From: Bacillus subtilis subsp. subtilis
GTDB taxonomy: Bacteria; Pseudomonadota; Gammaproteobacteria; Xanthomonadales; Xanthomonadaceae
DNA: 32,549 nt
Direction: 5' to 3'
Assembly: GCA_021733645.1 (NCBI GenBank)
Contig: JAHREJ010000050.1
Coordinates: 1 to 32,549, forward strand
A program made the position numbers and the translations under genes. The notes under the pieces are model-generated. The model saw nothing but the letters and a program-made list of their open reading frames with translations, was not told where the DNA came from and did no database searches. Each line of letters opens with the position of its first letter. Position 1 is the stretch's first letter. Positions 1-9,951 of the stretch are shown in pieces.

Positions 1-112
1 GACCAACGGTCGGCTCTACCGGACGCGGATGTGGACGACCGTTGGTCGGCTGCGTTCCGTTCCGGCCCCGGGGACCACGCACCGCACGAAGCCGACCAAC
101 GGTCGGCTCTAC
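1..112. repeat. SMAG-type GTAG palindromic repeats (three copies, first cut by window edge)
   Basis: Three short palindromes lie downstream of truD. The complete one is at 90-112: an 8-bp stem AGCCGACC / GGTCGGCT around AAC, followed by CTAC, so read on the minus strand it begins with GTAG. A copy in the same orientation is cut by the window start (1-19). A degenerate copy in the opposite orientation is near 31-51 (CGACC-GTT-GGTCG). This architecture matches the SMAG repetitive extragenic palindromes known from Stenotrophomonas maltophilia. Such elements can act as terminators, mRNA stabilisers or mere repeats; which applies here cannot be told from sequence. Confidence 0.8.
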
Positions 113-117
113 ACGGC

Positions 118-1155
118 TCAGGCGTCGGGCTGGCTGGCGTCTTGCACCGGGCCCAGTTCGTGCAGCACGGCAGTGGCATAGCAGCCCGGCGGCAACGCAA
201 AGCTGAGTTCCAGCACGTCCGGTTGCAGCCACTGGTGCTGCAGCATCGCCGGGCGCAGGCGCAACGCGCGACGCTCCTGCTTCAGGCGCGCGCCTTCCAG
301 GCCGGTGCGCAGGGCCAGCGATTGTTCGTCGCTGATCGCGCCCAGCTCCAAGGCTGCGGCCGCCCCGCTGCTGCGCAGCTCACCCTCGCCCCACAGCGGA
401 CCGCTGGGATGGATGTCAAAACGCGCCAGGCGGTCGGCCAGCAAGTCGGTCCACGGCTCCGGGCCGAACACGCTGCGGCTGCCATCCAGCATCCACACCT
501 CGCCGTCCAGCGGCGCATCCCAGTTGCCTTGGGTGACACGCTCGGCCAACACCTGGTTGAACAGTGCCGAGCGCGCGGCCGACAACAGCAGCGAACGCTG
601 GTCCGGGCGCATCCGGCGCCCGCCGAACATCGCCAGCGCAGCCGGCACGTTGCCCCCATCGCGGCCGAAGCGTTGCTCACCGAACCAGTTCGGCAGGCCG
701 CGTGCGGCGATCAGCGACAGGCGCTCGTCGATGGCCGCCGCATCGCCCCGCACGTCGCGCAGCACCAGCTTGAAGCGGTTGCCGGCCAGCGCACCGCGCT
801 GCAGCTTGCGGTTGTGCCAGGTCGACTCGACCACCTCGATCTCATCGGAGGCCAGCAACGCCGGGTCTGGCGCGATCCGCTTGGGCAGGTGCACGCTGAA
901 GCGCTGGGTGGTGACCGCGTGGCGGTCCTTCATGCCGGCGTAGCTCACCGCCATATCCGGCAAGCCGGCCCAGCGCGCCAGTACCTTGGCCACGTGCACG
1001 GTGTTGGCGCCGCGCTTGCGGATCGTCAGCAGCAGGTGCTCGCCTTCCCCACTGGGCTCGAAGGCGGGCAGCTCGTCCACCTGGAAATCGTCGGGCGTGG
1101 TGCGGATCTTCGCGCCCAGCAGCGGCGCGCCGAACGCCAGCGGCAGCGGGATCAC
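118..1155 (-). CDS. truD: TruD, tRNA pseudouridine(13) synthase
   Basis: TruD converts uridine 13 of tRNA-Glu to pseudouridine in the cytoplasm. The 345-aa product is close to the family length (about 350). The catalytic motif YAGMKDRHAVTTQ is visible, with the presumed nucleophile Asp77, and the N-terminal KIRTTPDDFQVDELP segment is typical. I chose the GTG at 1155, whose first bases overlap the ispF stop (GTGA); a longer reading from a TTG at 1251 would run back through ispF and adds a non-family sequence. The overlap implies translational coupling with ispF. The gene is last in the eno-ftsB-ispD-ispF-truD series; in many gammaproteobacteria surE follows, but here SMAG repeats follow up to the window edge. 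Assignment is secure. Confidence 0.95.
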   Translation of the reverse strand: MIPLPLAFGAPLLGAKIRTTPDDFQVDELPAFEPSGEGEHLLLTIRKRGANTVHVAKVLARWAGLPDMAVSYAGMKDRHAVTTQRFSVHLPKRIAPDPALLASDEIEVVESTWHNRKLQRGALAGNRFKLVLRDVRGDAAAIDERLSLIAARGLPNWFGEQRFGRDGGNVPAALAMFGGRRMRPDQRSLLLSAARSALFNQVLAERVTQGNWDAPLDGEVWMLDGSRSVFGPEPWTDLLADRLARFDIHPSGPLWGEGELRSSGAAAALELGAISDEQSLALRTGLEGARLKQERRALRLRPAMLQHQWLQPDVLELSFALPPGCYATAVLHELGPVQDASQPDA

Positions 1156-1649
1156 AGCGCCACCAACAGCACGACGGCCTGTGCGGCGATGCCTTCGCCA
1201 CGCCCGGTGAAGCCCAGCTTCTCGGAGGTGGTGGCCTTGACGCTCACGCAATCGACGGCCACGCCAAGCACCGTGGCAATGCGCTCACGCATGGCCAGCG
1301 CATGCGGACCCACCTTGGGTTGCTCGCAGATCACGGTGATGTCGGTGTTGCCGACCTGCCAGCCGCGCTCGCGCAGCAGCCCATTGCAATGCGCGAGCAG
1401 GTGCGCACTGTCGGCGCCCTTCCAGCGCATGTCAGTGGGCGGGAAGTGCACGCCGATGTCGCCCAGCGCCAGCGCGCCCAGCATCGCATCGCACAGCGCA
1501 TGCAGGATCACATCGCCGTCGCTGTGGGCCAGCACGCCGCAGCGGTGCGCCACGCGGATGCCGCCCAGCATGATGTGGTCGCCCTCGCCGAAGGCGTGGA
1601 CGTCGTAGCCCTGTCCGATACGGACCGGCGGAAACGGAGGCGTGTTCAT
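1152..1649 (-). CDS. ispF: IspF, 2-C-methyl-D-erythritol 2,4-cyclodiphosphate synthase
   Basis: IspF cyclises CDP-methylerythritol 2-phosphate to MEcPP with release of CMP, a step of the MEP isoprenoid pathway. The 165-aa protein has the divalent-metal ligands expected for the family: Asp16 and His18 in GQGYDVHAF and His50 in ILHALCDAMLGAL. The AHSDGD motif is at 41-46 and the C-terminal SVKATTSEKLGFTGRGEGIAAQA is typical. The start at 1649 gives a standard N-terminus. It is separated by 35 bp from ispD, the enzyme two steps earlier, and overlaps truD by 4 bp. Homotrimer formation is known for the family and not visible here. Confidence 0.97.
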   Translation of the reverse strand: MNTPPFPPVRIGQGYDVHAFGEGDHIMLGGIRVAHRCGVLAHSDGDVILHALCDAMLGALALGDIGVHFPPTDMRWKGADSAHLLAHCNGLLRERGWQVGNTDITVICEQPKVGPHALAMRERIATVLGVAVDCVSVKATTSEKLGFTGRGEGIAAQAVVLLVAL

Positions 1650-1684
1650 TGCTAAAACCTGCAGTTGTGGCGCCGCGTACGGGG

Positions 1685-2380
1685 TCAGCCCCCGCGACGC
1701 GACAGCTCGAATTCAAATCGGGACAGATCGGCAGGCGTGGTGACCTTGAAGTTGTCTTCGCTGCCTTCCACCAGCAACGGGCGCAGCCCCTGCCGCTCCA
1801 TTGCCATCGCATCGTCGGTGACCTCCACGCCGGCGTCGGCGGCCTCCTGCAGTGCGCGCGCCAACTGATGGCGGCGGAACAGCTGGGGGGTCAGCGCGCG
1901 CCACAGGCGCGCCCGCGGCTCGGTGGCATCGATGCCGCCGTCGTCACCTGCACGCTTGAGGGTGTCGCGTACCGGTGCGGCCAGGATCGCGCCAACCGGA
2001 TCGTTGCGCCCGACCTCCAGCAGCCGGCCGAGGTCGGCGGCGGCCAGGTTGGGACGGGCAGCGTCATGCACCAGCACGAAATCGTCGGCACGCACGCTGT
2101 CGGGCAAGGCCTGCAGCCCGGCCAGCACCGAGGCGGCACGGGTGGCGCCGCCGACACAGGTCACGATCGGCTTGTCGTCCAGCGACTGCCAGCCCGGCCA
2201 GTCGGTATCGCCGTCTGCAATCACCACCATCACCCCGGCCACGACCGGGTGCGACAGCAGCGCCTGCAGGGTATGTGCCAGCAGCACCCGGTCGCCTGCG
2301 ACCAGATACTGCTTGGGGGTCTCGCCGCCGAAACGGGTGCCGCGGCCAGCTGCAGGCACGACTGCCCAGACGGTGCCCAT
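1685..2380 (-). CDS. ispD: IspD, 2-C-methyl-D-erythritol 4-phosphate cytidylyltransferase
   Basis: IspD couples CTP to methylerythritol 4-phosphate in the MEP pathway. The 231-aa product carries the nucleotidyltransferase signature AAGRGTRFGGETPKQY at residues 10-25, GGATRAASVLAGL near 77-89 and VHDAARP at 104-110, all characteristic. The ATG at 2380 overlaps the ftsB stop by one base (TGATG), a coupling arrangement also seen for ftsB-ispD in other gammaproteobacteria. Its substrate CTP is made by PyrG, encoded about 2 kb upstream in the same direction, though that is probably coincidental to genome order. Assignment is secure. Confidence 0.97.
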   Translation of the reverse strand: MGTVWAVVPAAGRGTRFGGETPKQYLVAGDRVLLAHTLQALLSHPVVAGVMVVIADGDTDWPGWQSLDDKPIVTCVGGATRAASVLAGLQALPDSVRADDFVLVHDAARPNLAAADLGRLLEVGRNDPVGAILAAPVRDTLKRAGDDGGIDATEPRARLWRALTPQLFRRHQLARALQEAADAGVEVTDDAMAMERQGLRPLLVEGSEDNFKVTTPADLSRFEFELSRRGG

Positions 2381-2730
2381 CAGGGCACGTCCTGGTGCGG
2401 TGCGTCCGGATCGACCCCGGCCGCCGGCGCGCGCGGCGGCGCCACCGGGGCATCTTCAACCACGCGGTAGAACTTCTCGCCGGGCTTGATCATGCCCAGC
2501 TCGCTGCGCGCACGCTCTTCGATCGCGGCCTGACCTTCCTTGAGGTCCTTGACCTCGGCCGCCAGCGCATCGTTGCGCTGTTGCAGACCGGCGTTGTCAC
2601 GCTTCTGGTTTTCGACCTGGGCTTCCAGGGTCATCACTTCCCCCGAGTTGCCCTGGCCGAACCAGAAGCGGTACTGCAACCACGCCAGCAGCAGCGCGAG
2701 CAACAGCAGCATCCAACGCCAGTTGCGCAT
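2380..2730 (-). CDS. ftsB: FtsB, divisome protein
   Basis: FtsB is a bitopic inner-membrane protein that forms the FtsQ-FtsL-FtsB subcomplex and helps activate septal peptidoglycan synthesis. The 116-aa product has a short cytoplasmic N-terminus, one transmembrane helix at about 4-22 and a periplasmic leucine-zipper-like coiled coil at about 30-75 (LEAQVENQKRDNAGLQQRNDALAAEVKDLKEG), then a proline/alanine-rich tail. The family motif around RYRFWFGQGN after the membrane segment is present as QYRFWFGQGN. It lies 5 bp downstream of eno and overlaps ispD by one base. The proline-rich C-terminal 25 residues are longer than in E. coli FtsB (103 aa). Confidence 0.95.
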   Translation of the reverse strand: MRNWRWMLLLLALLLAWLQYRFWFGQGNSGEVMTLEAQVENQKRDNAGLQQRNDALAAEVKDLKEGQAAIEERARSELGMIKPGEKFYRVVEDAPVAPPRAPAAGVDPDAPHQDVP

Positions 2731-2735
2731 GGGGA

Positions 2736-4028
<1,293 letters not shown>

Positions 4029-4154
4029 GGTGGGCCGGTTACCAGTCAGGAAGGGGAAACGCCGAAAAGGAGCGTTGAAAAGCTGCCGCGTGATTATCGC
4101 CATCCGCCTGCCGCTTGCCAAATCGGCCGGTGCACGCGCACGCCGGCGCACGCA

Positions 4155-4504
4155 CTACAGCAGCGCCGGCACCAGCAGGGCTGCCAGCAGCAGGGTGATC
4201 AGCACCAGCGCGCACACCCCGCCTGCCGGCTGCCGGCGCAGGCGCATGGCCAGCACACTGGCAACCACCCCGCCCAGCAGCAGCGCACCGCCCAGGGCCA
4301 GGGTGAAATACAGGTACGGCGCGGTGGCCTGGATGGCATGACTGCCATCACCGGGCATGCCCACGCTGGCCATCACCAGCACCATCAGCATGAACGTGCA
4401 GGCCCAGGCACCAATGGACAGCAGCAGCGCGGCCCAGCCCCAGGGCCAGCCGCGCCAGTGCCGGCGCTGGCGGCGCGCGTCCAGCGCCGCCCAGGGATCC
4501 TGGC

Positions 4505-4508
<4 letters not shown>
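4155..4508 (-). CDS. Small three-helix membrane protein of unknown function, probable CTG start
   Basis: I do not recognise this protein. The frame is open from about 4586 to the TAG near 4155. The first ATG is at 4391 and would give 78 aa beginning inside a hydrophobic helix. Upstream in the same frame there is no ATG, GTG or TTG, but a CTG at 4508 overlaps the pyrG stop as CTGA and gives 117 aa with a soluble, arginine-rich N-terminus (SQDPWAALDARRQRRHWRGWPWG) before three transmembrane segments. That N-terminus looks like real protein and obeys the positive-inside rule, so I prefer the CTG start, with translational coupling to pyrG. In Pseudomonas aeruginosa the slot between pyrG and eno holds kdsA. 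The start is the uncertain part; a coding role is likely. Confidence 0.55.
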
Positions 4509-6166
<1,658 letters not shown>

Positions 6167-6444
6167 GGCTGGGGGTGTCCTGTCAGGAAGGGGGAAACGG
6201 CGCCGGCGCGCGGGGCGACGGACGACGTGAAGGGGAAAGGGGGGCGGATGCGGTCAACCGGCGCGGTGCAGGCACACGCCGGGGACAGGATCGGGGAGGC
6301 AGCGCGGGGACCGGTCGGCGAGGTCGGGGTGGCCGTGCCGGTCGCCGTTGGGACCGTCACCTCCTGCCTACCCTGCTGGCGATCGCGCACGATCAGGCCA
6401 GTCCATTCGCTGATGGATGACACGTACTGCTCCCGGAAAGCGCT

Positions 6445-6473
6445 AGTTTACAGATTGAAGGCCGCAAGCCCAA
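6445..6473 (-). promoter_or_regulatory. Candidate sigma-70 promoter for pyrG
   Basis: On the minus strand TTGGGC (6473-6468) and TAAACT (6450-6445) are separated by 17 bp, a reasonable but weak -35/-10 pair. It sits just beyond the terminator of the upstream gene, where a pyrG promoter would be expected. Based on matching only; no transcription data. Confidence 0.35.
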
Positions 6474-6493
6474 GCGCTGGTTTGCGGCCCCAC

Positions 6494-6524
6494 AAAAAAG
6501 GCGCCCCGGCAAGGCCGGGGCGCC
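6494..6524 (-). terminator. Rho-independent terminator after the small exported protein gene
   Basis: A perfect 11-bp stem (GGCGCCCCGGC at 6500-6510 pairing with 6514-6524) around the loop AAG is followed, on the minus strand, by six T residues (6499-6494). It lies 20 bp after the stop at 6544. Confidence 0.9.
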
Positions 6525-6543
6525 CGTGGCAGCAGGAAGTGGC

Positions 6544-6783
6544 TCAGCGCTTCTTCTTGGCCTCTTCCTCTTCTTCCTTCTGCGGGGCCTGTTCGCCCTT
6601 GGACTTCATCTCGGCGGTGGCCTGGGCACGGCGCTTGGCCTTGGCTTCGGCCTCGGACTGCGCCTTGTCGGCCTGCTCGCCCTGCTGCGGCGCGGGCTGG
6701 CCCTGTCCGGCGTTCTGGGCCATGGCCAGCGGCACGGCCACGACGGCGGCGGCAATGGCAACGATGGTCAGCAACTTCTTCAT
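6544..6783 (-). CDS. Small exported Lys/Glu/Gln-rich protein, unknown function
   Basis: The 79-aa product begins with a clear signal peptide (MKKLLTIVAIAAAVVAVPLAMA, cleavage likely after AMA at residue 22). The mature part, about 57 aa, is low in hydrophobic residues, starts with a Gln/Pro/Gly-rich stretch and continues as a charged Lys/Glu/Ala segment ending EEEEEAKKKR, probably helical or disordered. I do not recognise a family. A strong ribosome binding site (GAGGAG, 6 bases before the ATG) and the strong terminator downstream make it a convincing single-gene unit. It lies divergent from parE, and the 162-bp gap between them must hold both promoters. A periplasmic or secreted location is inferred from the signal peptide. 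Confidence 0.75.
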   Translation of the reverse strand: MKKLLTIVAIAAAVVAVPLAMAQNAGQGQPAPQQGEQADKAQSEAEAKAKRRAQATAEMKSKGEQAPQKEEEEEAKKKR

Positions 6784-6945
6784 GGGTCACTCCTCGCGGT
6801 ATCGGCTTGGGATGGGGTCACCGGGGGACGGTTTCCACCACGCACAGTGTATCCAACCCTGGTCGGCCGCCCCCTGAACGTGCGGCGTGCAAAAAAACCG
6901 CCCAGACCGCAAACTTCGCCGTCGCTTTGCGCTATATGAAAACAG

Positions 6946-8835
6946 ATGAACGCCCGTTATAACGCCGCCGATATTGAAGTCCTGTCCGGCCTGGACCCGG
7001 TCAAGCGCCGCCCCGGCATGTACACCGACACCGCGCGCCCGAACCATCTGGCCCAGGAAGTCATCGACAACGCCGTCGACGAAGCCCTGGCCGGGCATGC
7101 CCGGACGGTCGAGGTCACCCTGTACAAGGACGGCAGCTGCGAGGTCAGCGATGACGGCCGCGGCATGCCCGTGGACATCCACCCCGAGGAGAAGATCCCC
7201 GGCGTCGAACTGATCCTGACCCGCCTGCATGCGGGCGGCAAGTTCAACAACAAGAACTACACCTTCTCCGGCGGCCTGCATGGCGTGGGCGTCAGCGTGG
7301 TCAACGCGCTGTCGACCCTGGTCGAGGTGCATATCAAGCGCGAGGGCAGCGAACACCGCATCACCTTCCGCAATGGCGACCGCGCCACCCCGCTGGAAGT
7401 GGTCGGCAGCGTCGGCCGGAAGAACACCGGCACCCGCGTGCGCTTCTGGGCCGACCCGAAGTACTTCGACACGCCCAAGTACAACCTGCGCGCGCTGCGC
7501 CACCTGCTGCGCGCCAAGGCCGTGCTGTGCCCGGGCCTGACCGTGAAGCTGCGCGATGAGGCCACCGACGAGCAGGACAGCTGGTACTTCGAGGACGGCC
7601 TGAGCGATTACCTGAAGGCCGAGCTGGGCGAGCGCGAGATGCTGCCGGCCGACCTGTTCGTGGGGCACCTGAAGAAGGAAAACGAGATCGTGGACTGGGC
7701 CCTGGCCTGGATCCCCGAGGGCGAGCTGGTCCAGGAAAGCTACGTCAACCTGATCCCCACCGCCCAGCACGGCACCCATGCCAACGGCCTGCGCACCGGC
7801 CTGACCGAGGCGCTGCGCGAGTTCTGCGACTTCCGCAACCTGCTGCCGCGCGGGGTCAAGCTGGCCCCGGAAGACGTGTGGGACCGGGTGTCGTTCGTGC
7901 TGTCGCTGAAGATGACCGACCCGCAGTTCAGCGGCCAGACCAAGGAGCGCCTGTCCTCGCGCCAGGCTGCCGGCTTCGTGGAAGGCGCCGCGCACGATGC
8001 GTTCAGCCTGCTGCTCAACCAGAACGTGGAGATGGGCGAAAAGATCGCCCAGCTGGCCATCGAGCGCGCCAGTGCGCGCCTGAAGACCGAAAAGCTGGTG
8101 ACCCGTAAAAAGGTTACCCAGGGCCCTGCCCTGCCCGGCAAGCTGGCCGACTGCATCAGCCAGGACCTGTCGCGCACCGAGCTGTTCCTGGTGGAAGGCG
8201 ACTCGGCCGGCGGCAGCGCCAAACAGGCCCGCGACAAGGATTTCCAGGCGATCATGCCGCTGCGCGGCAAGATCCTGAACACCTGGGAAGTCTCTTCGGG
8301 CAGCGTGCTGGCCTCCGAAGAAGTGCACAACCTGGCCATTGCGATCGGTTGCGATCCCGGCAAGGACGACATCAGCGGGCTGCGTTACGGCAAGGTGGTG
8401 ATCCTGGCAGACGCCGACTCGGACGGCCTGCATATCGCCACGCTGCTGACCGCGTTGTTCCTCAAGCACTTCCCGGCGCTGGTGGATGCCGGCCACGTGT
8501 TCGTGGCGATGCCGCCGCTGTTCCGCATCGACGTGGGCAAGCAGGTGTTCTACGCGCTGGACGAAGAAGAAAAGCGCACCATGCTGGACAAGATCGAGCG
8601 CGAGAAGATCAAGGGCACCATCAGCGTGACCCGCTTCAAGGGCCTGGGCGAGATGAACCCGCCGCAGCTGCGTGAGTCGACCATCCATCCGGACACGCGC
8701 CGGCTGGTGCAGCTGACTATCGACGACGGCGAGCAGACCCATTCGCTGATGGACATGCTGCTGGCCAAGAAGCGCGCGGGCGATCGCAAGCAGTGGCTGG
8801 AGAACAAGGGCGATCTGGCGTCACTGGACGCCTGA
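6946..8835 (+). CDS. parE: ParE, DNA topoisomerase IV subunit B
   Basis: ParE is the ATPase subunit of topoisomerase IV, which decatenates daughter chromosomes with ParC. The 629-aa length matches E. coli ParE (630). The GHKL ATPase motifs are present: DNAVDEALAG at 41-50, SDDGRGMPVD and GGLHGVGVSVVNALS. The TOPRIM metal residues are Glu417 in LVEGDSAGGSAKQARDKDFQAIMPLRGKILNTW and Asp489/Asp491/Asp493 in ILADADSDGLHI. The phrase KILNTWEVSSGSVLASEEVHNLAIAIG is ParE-like rather than GyrB-like, and the protein is too short for GyrB. No Shine-Dalgarno is obvious before the ATG at 6946. parC is not in the window. A strong terminator follows. Confidence 0.96.
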   Translation: MNARYNAADIEVLSGLDPVKRRPGMYTDTARPNHLAQEVIDNAVDEALAGHARTVEVTLYKDGSCEVSDDGRGMPVDIHPEEKIPGVELILTRLHAGGKFNNKNYTFSGGLHGVGVSVVNALSTLVEVHIKREGSEHRITFRNGDRATPLEVVGSVGRKNTGTRVRFWADPKYFDTPKYNLRALRHLLRAKAVLCPGLTVKLRDEATDEQDSWYFEDGLSDYLKAELGEREMLPADLFVGHLKKENEIVDWALAWIPEGELVQESYVNLIPTAQHGTHANGLRTGLTEALREFCDFRNLLPRGVKLAPEDVWDRVSFVLSLKMTDPQFSGQTKERLSSRQAAGFVEGAAHDAFSLLLNQNVEMGEKIAQLAIERASARLKTEKLVTRKKVTQGPALPGKLADCISQDLSRTELFLVEGDSAGGSAKQARDKDFQAIMPLRGKILNTWEVSSGSVLASEEVHNLAIAIGCDPGKDDISGLRYGKVVILADADSDGLHIATLLTALFLKHFPALVDAGHVFVAMPPLFRIDVGKQVFYALDEEEKRTMLDKIEREKIKGTISVTRFKGLGEMNPPQLRESTIHPDTRRLVQLTIDDGEQTHSLMDMLLAKKRAGDRKQWLENKGDLASLDA

Positions 8836-8862
8836 TCGCAGCGCCAGACCCAGCCCGATAAG

Positions 8863-8890
8863 AAGCCCGCCTACCGGCGGGCTTTTTTTT
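8863..8890 (+). terminator. Rho-independent terminator of parE
   Basis: A perfect 9-bp stem, AAGCCCGCC (8863-8871) with GGCGGGCTT (8876-8884), around the loop TACC runs into a continuous T tract to 8890. It begins 28 bp after the parE stop. Confidence 0.95.
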
Positions 8891-9024
8891 GGGCTCTTCT
8901 CCTCTCTGAGGAGAGGGTCTTGTTGAAAAATCCGTCGCAGAATGAGCACGATGCCATGCGGGTGGCGCGTGTGCAGGCGCCGTTTGGTTTGGCTGGCGTC
9001 TTCGATCGGGCCGGTCGCGCGCGT

Positions 9025-9129
9025 GAGGGCCCCGTAGCCGCCGGTAGGCCCCTGGCGCAAATGTCCCCCGGCCGCGTGGCGGCCTCCTCCTTTATTTTGC
9101 CCAGGTGCCTACCGGCGGCTACGGGGCTC
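9025..9129. repeat. Large inverted repeat with nested hairpin
   Basis: The arms 9030-9049 and 9107-9126 are perfect 20-bp complements. The pairing continues inward, after one mismatch, through CCTGG (9051-9055) with CCAGG (9101-9105) and then GCAAA with TTTGC past a one-base bulge, and outward through GAG/CTC. A separate small hairpin GGCCGC-GTG-GCGGCC (9070-9084) sits in the loop. About 30 pairs in all. Its function is unknown; it may be a dispersed repeat. Confidence 0.8.
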
Positions 9130-9171
9130 GGCTTGCGGTACGGGCGGTGAGCCATGCTCTTTTGGTGGCCG

Positions 9172-9297
9172 TCGGTGGGTCGGGCGCTGGGCCCCGATGC
9201 CCTTGGAGGCGAAACAAAGGGGGAGGTGGCGGCCGCAGGCCGGCGCCGGAGGACATTCGCCGGAAAGGGTATCGGGGTCCAGCGTCCGACCCGCCGA
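9172..9297 (+). repeat. Long inverted repeat forming a 33-pair RNA stem; possible structured RNA
   Basis: Bases 9172-9204 pair with 9265-9297 over 33 consecutive positions. Twenty-nine are Watson-Crick and the other four (9176/9293, 9184/9285, 9191/9278, 9199/9270) are all G-U in a plus-strand RNA; on the minus strand they would be A-C mismatches. After a 3/3 internal loop a second stem GGCGAA/TTCGCC (9208-9213 with 9256-9261) follows, and a small hairpin CGGCC-GCA-GGCCG (9230-9242) lies at the tip. I recall similar sequence mis-annotated as short proteins in other Xanthomonadaceae, so it is probably a dispersed element, but that is memory and not a search. Confidence 0.75.
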
Positions 9298-9480
9298 CAG
9301 GCTACGCCGCGAAAGCGTCAAGCCACGTATCTGCTTACCCCGCTTTTCGCTTCCGCGTGGCGCGCGCTCTGAACCTTTCCAGGCGCGGTGGCCGCTGGGT
9401 TGGGCGCCAAGCATCGCCGCCAGGCGCGGACATGTGGGGAAGCGGCGATAATCGAACCACGTTCACGCCCCGACCTTCAG

Positions 9481-9939
9481 ATGACCGCCATCCGCCCCGC
9501 CCTGCCCGCCGACTACGACCGCATCACCGACGTGTGGGAAGCATCGGTACGGGCCACCCACGACTTCCTGCCCGAGCACGCCATCCAGACGCTGCGACCG
9601 CTGATCCGCGAGGTGTATCTGGCCGCGGTGGACCTGTGGGTGTATTGCGATGCGCAAGGCGCGATCGACGGCTTTGTCGGGGTCGCCGAAGGCCGCATCG
9701 AAATGCTGTTCATCCACCCGCAGCGGCGCGGCAGCGGCATCGGCAAGCACCTGCTGCGACATGCCATCGAGACGCTCGGTGCCACCGCAGTGGACGTCAA
9801 CGAACAGAACCCGCAGGCGGTCGGCTTTTACCAGCACCTGGGCTTGGTCGTCACCGGGCGCTCGCCGCTGGATGGCCAGGGTCAACCGTATCCATTGCTG
9901 CATATGGCGTTGCCCGGCGCGGCCCGCCCTTCCTCCTGA
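9481..9939 (+). CDS. GNAT-family N-acetyltransferase
   Basis: A 152-aa cytoplasmic acyltransferase of the GNAT fold, which moves an acetyl group from acetyl-CoA to an amine. The acetyl-CoA loop is visible as IHPQRRGSGIGKHLLRHAI (about residues 79-97), preceded by the beta-4 strand GRIEMLF and followed by the typical VNEQNPQAVGFYQHLGLVVTGRS. It resembles the YjaB-like single-domain subgroup. The start ATG at 9481 is preferred over an upstream in-frame ATG that would add residues encoded by the repeat region. A second GNAT gene follows 12 bp later in the same direction, so the pair is probably an operon. The substrate cannot be predicted. Confidence 0.85.
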   Translation: MTAIRPALPADYDRITDVWEASVRATHDFLPEHAIQTLRPLIREVYLAAVDLWVYCDAQGAIDGFVGVAEGRIEMLFIHPQRRGSGIGKHLLRHAIETLGATAVDVNEQNPQAVGFYQHLGLVVTGRSPLDGQGQPYPLLHMALPGAARPSS

Positions 9940-9951
9940 TCGAGTGTTCCC

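Larger units (their letters stand above)
6167..6543. other. Intergenic region upstream of pyrG
   Basis: This 377-bp stretch holds no gene I can support. Short open frames on either strand have the composition of non-coding GC-rich DNA. It contains the terminator of the small exported protein gene (6494-6524) and a candidate pyrG promoter (6445-6473), leaving a predicted pyrG leader of about 270 nt. I see no obvious riboswitch or pyrimidine attenuator in that leader. Confidence 0.6.
8891..9480. other. Gene-free, repeat-structured intergenic region
   Basis: About 590 bp between the parE terminator and the first GNAT gene contain no credible coding sequence; open frames here read as arginine/glycine/proline-rich translations of palindromes. 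The region holds two large inverted repeats (9025-9129 and 9172-9297) and further short complementary segments at 9309-9361, annotated separately. A GATAAT at 9447-9452 could serve as a -10 box for the GNAT gene at 9481, but no -35 partner is evident. Confidence 0.7.

Noticed and set aside
31..1608. Long plus-strand open frame opposite truD and ispF
   Set aside because: It is the antisense of two well-recognised genes, with Arg/Gln/Ala/His-rich low-complexity translation typical of GC-rich shadow frames.
6787..8742. 650-codon minus-strand frame opposite parE
   Set aside because: It is antisense to the canonical parE and is rich in His, Gln and Val as expected from reverse-complemented GC-rich codons.
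9109..9414. Short open frames on both strands through the inverted repeats
   Set aside because: Their translations mirror the palindromes, have no ribosome binding site or family resemblance, and similar frames are common mis-annotations over dispersed repeats.
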